A DNA stretch of 7,871 bases. Origin: an uncultured Clostridia bacterium (GTDB lineage: Bacteria > Bacillota > Clostridia > Oscillospirales > CAG-272). This document shows, piece after piece, positions 1 through 4,974 of this stretch. The notes beneath the pieces were generated by a model. It had not been told where the DNA came from, searched no databases, and saw only the letters and a program-made list of their open reading frames with translations. The position numbers and the translations under genes were made by a program. The stretch is from positions 1-7,871 of the forward strand of contig CAMPBZ010000050.1 in assembly GCA_946641795.1 (NCBI GenBank), given 5' to 3'. Position 1 is the first letter of the stretch; each line of letters starts with the position of its first letter.

Positions 1-1052
1 GCCGCCAAAAAGGAGAGCCACAGGCCGCTATCCACAATGGCGCAGGGCTGAACGGCAAGAATGACCACCAGAGCCGTAAAAATTGCCGTTGGCGGGTCGT
101 AAGTTCTTCGCAGCAGAAAGGCGACCGAAAGCATTGCCGCCATACAAACGGCGCGCGCAGTGGAGAGCGACGCCCCGGTGATTGCAAGATAGCACAAGGA
201 TAGCGGAAGAATGGCACCGATGCGGATTGCGCGCGGAGCCCGGAACAGCCGGAGCAAGCACTCGACTGCGGCAATGAGAATGCCGACGTGCAAACCGCTC
301 AACGCCAGAAAATGCGAAATGCCCACGCGGCGGAACGATACCGTTTCCACCGACGAGAGAAACGACCGGTTGCCCAGCACCAGCGCCGCCGCAAGTCCGC
401 CTTCCTGCTTGCCGAGCCGCTCCACCAGCTGCTCGGAAAGCGCGGTGTTCCACTCGGAAAGTATGACCCGGAGCGACCTCTCGCCGCTTGCAAGAACTTG
501 GCAATCCTCGGCCTTTGCGCAGTTCAAAATGCCCGAATAGCCGTCGGCGAGATGGTAGGAAACGTCGGGGTCTTCTTTCAGCGAGGCAAAGCCCTCTACC
601 GTTCCCGTAACCCGGACGCGCTCGCCGGGGTGCTGTGCCGAAAGATAGTCGCATTGGAGCAAAACCGCCTGGCTGACTGCCTGTTCATCCAGCGCTTGCA
701 AGGAGAACGCGAAGGTGCTTTGCGAGGCGCCGGTGCTGATGCGCGCCGTTACAATTCCCTCGGCCGTTACCGTTTTCCCGCTTTGCGCTTTCAAAAAATC
801 GACCTTGCGGTTAAAAAAGCCCCAGGAGCCGAACAGCAGGACCGCGGAAAGCAGACAAAGCAAAATTGCCGTGCTTTGCACTTTGCCGCATTTGCGGCGA
901 ACGATCGCGACCACAAAAAGAACGGCCGCTCCTACAAGCAGAAGCAAGGAGAAGATCCACCGGTGGGAAAGTTCCAGGGCGGTAACTGCCAGCGTTAGCA
1001 CCACGGCCGAAAAGGCGGCAAACGCAAACGGACGGTTGCGAAACAAATTCAT
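1..1052 (-). CDS. comEC: ComEC/Rec2-type DNA uptake channel protein, N-terminal 350 residues (cut by left window edge)
   Basis: ComEC forms the inner-membrane channel through which single-stranded DNA enters during natural transformation. The frame reads from ATG at 1052 to the window edge without a stop, giving 350 residues. Hydrophobic segments lie near residues 8-50 and 60-80, followed by a soluble OB-fold-like region (about 85-190, DUF4131 type). The Competence domain then begins, with the diagnostic HFLALSGLHVGIL at 247-259 and a later DSGLWLSFLA at 341-350, matching the family's D-G-x-x-LSFLA block. The start is supported by AGAAAGGAG upstream, about 9 bases from the ATG. The C-terminal membrane segments and any metallo-beta-lactamase-like domain would lie outside the window, so their presence is unknown. 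The gene is divergent from the acyl carrier protein gene. I could not pick out a convincing promoter for it. ComEC is widespread in Clostridia and does not prove that the cell is transformable. Confidence 0.93.
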   Translation of the reverse strand, partial: MNLFRNRPFAFAAFSAVVLTLAVTALELSHRWIFSLLLLVGAAVLFVVAIVRRKCGKVQSTAILLCLLSAVLLFGSWGFFNRKVDFLKAQSGKTVTAEGIVTARISTGASQSTFAFSLQALDEQAVSQAVLLQCDYLSAQHPGERVRVTGTVEGFASLKEDPDVSYHLADGYSGILNCAKAEDCQVLASGERSLRVILSEWNTALSEQLVERLGKQEGGLAAALVLGNRSFLSSVETVSFRRVGISHFLALSGLHVGILIAAVECLLRLFRAPRAIRIGAILPLSLCYLAITGASLSTARAVCMAAMLSVAFLLRRTYDPPTAIFTALVVILAVQPCAIVDSGLWLSFLA

Positions 1053-1128
1053 ACCGGGCTTCTCCTTTCTGTATTTTGAAATTCACCCCGCAAAATCGAC
1101 CGTTTTTTGCAAAGATCGGAAAAAAATC

Positions 1129-1157
1129 TTGACAAACGCGGATTTTTGCGGTATAAT
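1129..1157 (+). promoter_or_regulatory. Consensus sigma-70/sigma-A promoter for the acyl carrier protein gene
   Basis: TTGACA at 1129-1134 and TATAAT at 1152-1157 are both perfect consensus hexamers separated by the optimal 17 bases. Transcription would start near 1164, leaving a leader of about 74 bases before the ATG at 1238. This predicts strong constitutive expression, as expected for an abundant acyl carrier protein. Confidence 0.9.
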
Positions 1158-1237
1158 GGTTCGTGGCATTTGGTTTGAAATACCGGTGCGATTGGATCGG
1201 CTTTTGATCCAAACTATTTTTCGGAGGATAATTCCAT

Positions 1238-1465
1238 ATGTTTGAAACGCTGAAAAACATTCTTGTTGAAGAACTGCAACTCAACCCCGACGACATCAAG
1301 CCGGAAGCCGAGCTGGTAAACGACCTTGGTATCAACTCCATTGAGCTTGCCGACCTGGTAATGCTTTGCGAGGACAAATTCGGAATTGAAATTGAGGACG
1401 ATGACATTCACAAGTTCACCACCATCAACGACGTGGTGGAATACCTGGAAGCGAAAAAACAATAA
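1238..1465 (+). CDS. acpP: Acyl carrier protein
   Basis: A 75-residue acidic protein of usual ACP length. ACP carries acyl chains on a 4'-phosphopantetheine arm in the cytoplasm, mainly for type II fatty acid synthesis. The attachment site is Ser34 in DLGINSIEL (29-37), at the start of helix II, and DKFGIEIEDDD follows as in typical ACPs. The residue before the serine is Asn rather than the common Asp of the DSL motif, a variant I believe is not rare in clostridial ACPs. GGAGG at 1223-1227 lies 10 bases before the ATG. The gene stands alone between its own promoter and terminators, with no fatty acid synthesis genes beside it in this window. It could therefore be the main ACP or a second, specialised ACP; the sequence alone does not decide. 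Symbol acpP is given by family. Confidence 0.93.
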   Translation: MFETLKNILVEELQLNPDDIKPEAELVNDLGINSIELADLVMLCEDKFGIEIEDDDIHKFTTINDVVEYLEAKKQ

Positions 1466-1469
1466 TTGC

Positions 1470-1501
1470 AAAAGCGCCGCGCGAAAAACGCCGGCGCTTT
1501 T
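1470..1501 (+). terminator. Intrinsic terminator hairpin after the acyl carrier protein gene
   Basis: AAAAGCGCCG at 1470-1479 pairs with CGGCGCTTTT at 1492-1501, with a further GCG/CGC pairing inside around an A-rich loop. It starts 5 bases after the stop codon. The U tract is short (TTTT, then CC), so it may be leaky and backed up by the next hairpin. Confidence 0.75.
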
Positions 1502-1541
1502 CCATTGCCATTCAAATTTGAAAATCGATCGGCCGGGAAAT

Positions 1542-1577
1542 GGCCTCCGGGATAGCAGAACTGCTGCCCCGGAGGCC
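1542..1577. terminator. Hairpin terminator between two converging transcripts
   Basis: GGCCTCCGGG at 1542-1551 pairs perfectly with CCCGGAGGCC at 1568-1577. AGCAG/CTGCT pairs inside (1554-1558 and 1561-1565), so almost the whole element folds. On the plus strand it is followed by GTTTTTGCGCTTTT, a good U tract; on the minus strand only a short TTT follows. It sits between the end of the ACP gene and the end of the phosphoesterase operon and probably stops both, more efficiently for the plus-strand transcript. Confidence 0.8.
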
Positions 1578-1595
1578 GTTTTTGCGCTTTTCGGC

Positions 1596-2432
1596 TTATT
1601 CGATTTCCACCAGGCGCACGTTTTCAAAATTGGAGATGTATTGCGTAATTCCGTCGGTCAGCTTCGTCTCGCTGACAAACTCGTGGATATGGCCGCAGAA
1701 AATTGCCCGGATGAGCGGCTGGCTTTTGATGTAGTCCACCGTTTCCAGGGTGATCTCGTCCGCCTTTTGCTGGCGGTAGCGGTATTTGCTGTACCCTTTC
1801 ATCAGTTCCTCTGGCGTTGCGACCATATATGCGGCCTCGCCGAGGCAATTGTTCTCGCCCATGATCCGGTAAAGGTCCGGGTCAAAAATGGGCGTGTGCA
1901 TAAAGAGCAGGATCGGAAGCCCGTATTCGGCCTCTTTTTTCAGCGCGTCCAGTTGTTCGCGCTCGAACAAATAATAGCCGTTGTCAATAGCGATCAGATT
2001 GACGCCGTTGATTTTTCTGGAAGCAAAGCGCATATCATTTTTAACGCAGGCCTGCACCTTTTTCAGGCTCTTGTTCCGGTACGCCGCATCCTCAAACGCC
2101 TCGCCCACGTAAAGGCTGAACTCGTGATTTCCGGCGGCAAAGAAGACGTCGTTTTCATCGGTAAACCGTTTCAGCCGATCCAGGTTGGCCTCGGACACAA
2201 AGTCGATAAAGTCGCCCGTATGCGCGATCATCAGGTTGTTTTCCCTAACGTATTTTTCTATCTCTTCGGTCACTTCCGGGGCGCCGGAATACCATTGGTT
2301 TCTCGCCTGAGCAAGTTTGATTTTCCGCTCGTCGTCCCGCGCGTCGGCAAGAACGAAATGCGTATCGCTCATATGCAGAAAGCGGAAGGGCTTTTCCGCC
2401 CCGATTTGCAGTTTGTTGTGGATAAGGTTCAT
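1596..2432 (-). CDS. Calcineurin-like metallophosphoesterase (phosphoesterase B of the rhamnose-mutarotase operon)
   Basis: A 278-residue cytoplasmic-looking protein with no signal peptide. All core motifs of the calcineurin-like phosphoesterase fold (Pfam Metallophos type) are visible: D23-x-H25 in MSDTHF, G73-D74-x-x-D77, G101-N102-H103-E104, a histidine at H179 in LLFMHTP, and G247-H248-x-H250 near the C-terminus. This is a full set of ligands for a two-metal centre, so the enzyme should hydrolyse a phosphomonoester or phosphodiester; the substrate is not recognisable. The start at ATG 2432 overlaps the TGA of the mutarotase gene (ATGA), with AAGGGG upstream, pointing to translational coupling. 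An open extension back to 2543 is rejected because it lies inside the mutarotase gene. It shares motif context with the larger phosphoesterase at 2779-4146, suggesting that the two are distant paralogues. Confidence 0.88.
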   Translation of the reverse strand: MNLIHNKLQIGAEKPFRFLHMSDTHFVLADARDDERKIKLAQARNQWYSGAPEVTEEIEKYVRENNLMIAHTGDFIDFVSEANLDRLKRFTDENDVFFAAGNHEFSLYVGEAFEDAAYRNKSLKKVQACVKNDMRFASRKINGVNLIAIDNGYYLFEREQLDALKKEAEYGLPILLFMHTPIFDPDLYRIMGENNCLGEAAYMVATPEELMKGYSKYRYRQQKADEITLETVDYIKSQPLIRAIFCGHIHEFVSETKLTDGITQYISNFENVRLVEIE

Positions 2433-2767
2433 TGTTTTTCCCCTTCGTTGGTGCGGAATGAAAAGACCTGTTTGAGCTTTGGCTGGGCGCCCGTTTCGGG
2501 GTCGGCTTCCATCGTCATTACGTCCTTCATATACTCGTTCCAACGCGCGACCACTTCGGATTCGGCCTGCACTTTTGCCGCAAAGGCAACGCCTTTTTCA
2601 CATTCATAATAGCCGAAGAGCTCGTTTCCCACGTTCCAAATGGAATAGTTGACGATCCCGGCGGCGGTCAGCACATCCTTCATTTCCTGCCAGATCTCGT
2701 TGTGCCTTTTTTGATATTCTTCCAGTTTTCCCTCTTTCAAAAGGGCTTTCCAAGCGTATTTTTCCAT
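2429..2767 (-). CDS. rhaM: L-rhamnose mutarotase (RhaM family, DUF718)
   Basis: A 112-residue protein. RhaM interconverts the alpha and beta anomers of L-rhamnose in the cytoplasm, supplying the anomer that rhamnose isomerase uses. The family signature EYQKRHNEIWQEM is present (17-29), with Tyr18, His22 and Tyr41 at the same positions as in the E. coli enzyme, and RWNEYMKDVM (75-84) matches the conserved RWxxYMxDVM block. The start at ATG 2767 is chosen because GGAGG lies 5 bases upstream and because it gives E. coli numbering. A TTG start at 2782 is possible but would overlap the upstream stop and place the ribosome site inside the gene. It sits between two metallophosphoesterase genes, 11 bp after the first and overlapping the second by 4 bp. 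No rhamnose isomerase, kinase or aldolase is in the window. The substrate could be a related deoxysugar or uronate, since DUF718 proteins are not all tested. Confidence 0.87.
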   Translation of the reverse strand: MEKYAWKALLKEGKLEEYQKRHNEIWQEMKDVLTAAGIVNYSIWNVGNELFGYYECEKGVAFAAKVQAESEVVARWNEYMKDVMTMEADPETGAQPKLKQVFSFRTNEGEKQ

Positions 2768-2772
2768 TTGAT

Positions 2773-2777
2773 CCTCC
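2773..2777 (-). promoter_or_regulatory. Ribosome binding site that decides the mutarotase start
   Basis: GGAGG on the minus strand, followed by ATCAA and then ATG at 2767. It lies between the TGA of the upstream phosphoesterase (2779-2781) and this ATG, so it supports the ATG over the upstream in-frame TTG at 2782. Confidence 0.75.
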
Positions 2778-2778
2778 G

Positions 2779-4146
2779 TCAATCCACCGTAATTTTCATC
2801 ATATGGCCGAGGTTATCGTAAACGGTTGCCGTAAGGACATACTGCGGAATGATGCTTCCATCCGGCTCGCCGTTTTGGCCGAGGCCGAGCACCTCGGTAT
2901 AGAAATCGCAATGCAGATGCCCACAGAACAGACCTTTGATCACGTCCGCGCTCTGCCGGATGAGTTTGCACGTCCGCAGGGTGCATTCGTCTTTGAGGAC
3001 GTTTGCCGTATAGTCGCCGCCGATGTAACTCTTGGAAAAATCGCGCGAGCAATGCGGGTCGTTCGGGCGGACGAACGGAACGTCGGTTTCCGCCGGGTTG
3101 GCCGTGCAGAGCGCCTCATGCTGGAACATGAGAATGATCAAATCGTTCTTTCTTGCGTACTCAATATCCGCCTGCAAACGGCGATACTGATCCTCGGTAT
3201 ATTTGCCGGTGGAGCCGTTATCGGCCACAACGGCAAGCACCCGCTGACCAAGCACCTTGGAGGTATAGAAAATATCGTTGCACCAGAACGCCTGCAAAAG
3301 GGCAAAGCGGGATTCGGCGCTTGTTTCATCCTTGACAACGCCTTGCATTTCGCGGGTGACTTCGTGGCCGCCGATACAGGCGAGCATATTGGCATCGCGC
3401 CAGAACAGGTGCTTTTGCGTAAGCTCCTGCGCGCCCCAGGAGAGGTAATCCAGAATATCGCCGGTGACAATGGTTTGATCGGACATTGCCGCAAAGGCAA
3501 AGGAACGGTCAACCACGTCGGCCGAGTCGCCGTGGGCGTGCCACCAGCGGTTTTTGTAGGTGCTCATCAGCGCGGGATTTGCCTCGGCAAAATCCTTCTC
3601 GTTGCAGTAGTTGAAGTGCGGATCGGAGAACTGGACGATCTCCAACGGTTTCATTCCGCTCTTCTTGCTTTTGATGGTGACTTCGCGCACCATCGGGCCG
3701 TCGTTTTCGTAAGCGTAGATCCAGCGGTCGGGGTCCTCTTTGCTGCCCACAACGTCGTGCGCTTCCCCGTACTGCCGGTGCGCGCGCTTGATCTCTTCCA
3801 AAACGGCAAACAGCTCTTCCCGGAAGGCGCTTTCAAAGCGGTCGTCAAAAACAATGGCGCGCGCTTTTTTATACACGTTGAGCGCCGCCGCTTTGGCAAG
3901 CCCGGAATGCGCGTTTTCAAACAGCTTTTGAATGTCGGCGCAGGCAAAGACGTTCTGCCCGGTCTTGCCGGTTACGCCCGGCAAAAAGCCGTTTGCGGCG
4001 GCCTGATAGAGCTCACCCGCGTTGGGATCGTCGTATTTTACGGCGGGCAATTCGTCATATTTGTTGAGTTCCGGCAACAGACTGCTGACGCGTTCGACCA
4101 ACGAAACAAAATCTTGTAAATTATTCACTTCGTATTGTTTGCACAT
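2779..4146 (-). CDS. Large calcineurin-like metallophosphoesterase with a novel N-terminal region (phosphoesterase A)
   Basis: A 455-residue protein when started at ATG 4146. The phosphoesterase domain occupies about residues 165-455: D175-x-H177 in QFSDPHF, G229-D230-x-x-D233, G259-G260-H261-E262, H343 in LMFQHEA, and G409-H410-x-H412 in FCGHLHCDF. The third motif is normally G-N-H-[DE]; here the metal-binding Asn is Gly. Residues 1-160 match no domain I recognise and look soluble and partly helical, with no signal peptide. The frame is open to an earlier ATG at 4197 (17 residues more). The later start is preferred because AAAGGTG lies 9 bases before it and the predicted promoter would start transcription at about 4206, too close to 4197 to leave an intact ribosome site. 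It is the first gene of a three-gene operon with the mutarotase and phosphoesterase B. The substrate is unknown; a sugar-linked phosphate is a guess from context. Confidence 0.83.
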   Translation of the reverse strand: MCKQYEVNNLQDFVSLVERVSSLLPELNKYDELPAVKYDDPNAGELYQAAANGFLPGVTGKTGQNVFACADIQKLFENAHSGLAKAAALNVYKKARAIVFDDRFESAFREELFAVLEEIKRAHRQYGEAHDVVGSKEDPDRWIYAYENDGPMVREVTIKSKKSGMKPLEIVQFSDPHFNYCNEKDFAEANPALMSTYKNRWWHAHGDSADVVDRSFAFAAMSDQTIVTGDILDYLSWGAQELTQKHLFWRDANMLACIGGHEVTREMQGVVKDETSAESRFALLQAFWCNDIFYTSKVLGQRVLAVVADNGSTGKYTEDQYRRLQADIEYARKNDLIILMFQHEALCTANPAETDVPFVRPNDPHCSRDFSKSYIGGDYTANVLKDECTLRTCKLIRQSADVIKGLFCGHLHCDFYTEVLGLGQNGEPDGSIIPQYVLTATVYDNLGHMMKITVD

Positions 4147-4212
4147 TTTGGGTTTCACCTTTCCTGAACAAGAGATCAGAATGAGATTTTTTGGCATTTC
4201 ATTTTCCTATTT

Positions 4213-4241
4213 ATTGTAGCATATCACGCGCCTTTTTGCAA
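4213..4241 (-). promoter_or_regulatory. Promoter of the phosphoesterase-mutarotase operon
   Basis: On the minus strand, TTGCAA (4241-4236) and TACAAT (4218-4213) are separated by 17 bases. TG stands one base before the -10 box, an extended -10 feature that compensates for the imperfect -35. The predicted start of transcription is near 4206, giving a leader of about 60 bases to the ATG at 4146. It lies just downstream of the terminator of the preceding operon, so the two operons are transcribed separately. Confidence 0.7.
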
Positions 4242-4243
4242 GG

Positions 4244-4259
4244 GATTTTTATAAAAATC
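4244..4259. promoter_or_regulatory. AT-rich 16-bp perfect palindrome upstream of the operon promoter
   Basis: GATTTTTATAAAAATC is its own reverse complement and sits 2 bp upstream of the -35 box of the phosphoesterase operon. Its A and T runs fit an UP element that contacts the RNA polymerase alpha subunit; its dyad symmetry also fits a regulator binding site. Nothing in the window identifies a regulator. Confidence 0.4.
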
Positions 4260-4266
4260 TATACGG

Positions 4267-4298
4267 AAAAAGGGTCGTCCGCAAGCGGGCGACCCTTT
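4267..4298 (-). terminator. Intrinsic terminator of the secreted-protein operon
   Basis: On the minus strand AAAGGGTCG...CGACCCTTT forms a stem (4298-4269) with an inner CCGC/GCGG pairing, one wobble pair and a tiny AA-centred loop. A run of five T (4271-4267) follows. It begins 35 bases after the stop codon at 4334 and closes the operon that enters the window from the right. Confidence 0.85.
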
Positions 4299-4333
4299 GT
4301 TTGATTTGCCGGTTTTTACGAAGATTTCCGACG

Positions 4334-4945
4334 TTAAGAATTCCAGTTGGACGGGAACTTCAACAGCAGATCAATGCCGCGATCCTGGTAAATTGCCAGG
4401 ACGCTGTTGGCATAGGTCTTTTGCGCCGCCGGAGCGTTCGCGTTAGCGGCAATTCCCTGCGCAACCGAGGCAACCGAACGGGTGGTTTGCGCCGAATAGG
4501 TGTAGGTGTTCCCGTTTTTAACGTAGGCACGGGCAACGATCTCGGCGCCGTAAAACTCCTCGGGAATGCCGGTAAGAACGGCGGAGAAGTAGTAGGAGCC
4601 CGGAGTGTAAATCAGCCCTGCCGCAGTAACGGTACTTTCGATCAGCAAATTCTGCGCGGGAACGATTTTTGCATTCGGAGTATCTTTCGTAATTGCGGTA
4701 GCTTCACTTTCGAGCATACTCTTCGGGATCAGGATGATCCCGAAGTTTGCATTTTCGCCGGTGGTCAGGGTGACGGCGCCGTTATTTGCAATTTTGCCAA
4801 TGAAGCGCAGCCCCTGCGTACCGGTAATTCTCATCGACGCGCCGACGACCGAAAATTCCAGGTCGGTCGCGTAGGTTGAGAAAATGAGGCAGGATACCAG
4901 CAAGGAAACAGCCAAGAGAAGTGCAAATATTCTTTTCGGTTTCAT
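4334..4945 (-). CDS. Small secreted protein made almost entirely of a repeat-family N-terminal domain
   Basis: A 203-residue exported protein of unknown function. A Sec signal peptide occupies residues 1-26 (MKPKR, then a hydrophobic stretch), with likely cleavage after FSTYA. The remainder aligns along its length with residues 31-190 of the neighbouring 864-residue protein: GASMRI (35-40), GLRF (45-48), GENANFG (63-69), YYFSAVLTGIP (118-128) and RSVASVAQ (157-164). It is therefore essentially the bare domain. I believe this domain recurs in secreted clostridial carbohydrate-active proteins, but I cannot name it. The start at ATG 4945 follows AGGAGG (4953-4958) by 7 bases; an ATG at 4963 lies upstream of that ribosome site and is rejected. 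It is last in its operon, 29 bp after the beta-helix gene and before the terminator. A role in cell-surface attachment or in assisting the larger enzyme is inference only. Confidence 0.85.
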   Translation of the reverse strand: MKPKRIFALLLAVSLLVSCLIFSTYATDLEFSVVGASMRITGTQGLRFIGKIANNGAVTLTTGENANFGIILIPKSMLESEATAITKDTPNAKIVPAQNLLIESTVTAAGLIYTPGSYYFSAVLTGIPEEFYGAEIVARAYVKNGNTYTYSAQTTRSVASVAQGIAANANAPAAQKTYANSVLAIYQDRGIDLLLKFPSNWNS

Positions 4946-4974
4946 AGGGGTTCCTCCTGTCATTTCAAAATTGG

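Noticed and set aside
28..654. Arg-rich minus-strand frame and the overlapping plus-strand frames at 211-998
   Set aside because: They are other-frame readings of comEC, whose frame from 1052 carries the HFLALSGLHVGIL competence motif throughout.
1386..2609. Plus-strand open frame starting inside the acyl carrier protein gene
   Set aside because: It overlaps the ACP gene, two terminators and two well-supported minus-strand genes, and has no ribosome site of its own.
2768..2782. TTG start for the mutarotase at 2782
   Set aside because: It would overlap the upstream stop codon and place the GGAGG ribosome site inside the gene; ATG 2767 fits both the ribosome site and family numbering.
2803..4119. 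Plus-strand open frame opposite phosphoesterase A
   Set aside because: The minus strand carries the full phosphoesterase motifs and operon spacing; the plus-strand product shows no family features.
4889..4894. Possible lipobox (LVSC, residues 16-19) in the 203-residue protein
   Set aside because: The paralogous 864-residue protein has a normal signal peptidase I site at the matching place, and the small protein has a matching FSTYA site after residue 26, so ordinary cleavage is more likely. Lipidation is not excluded.
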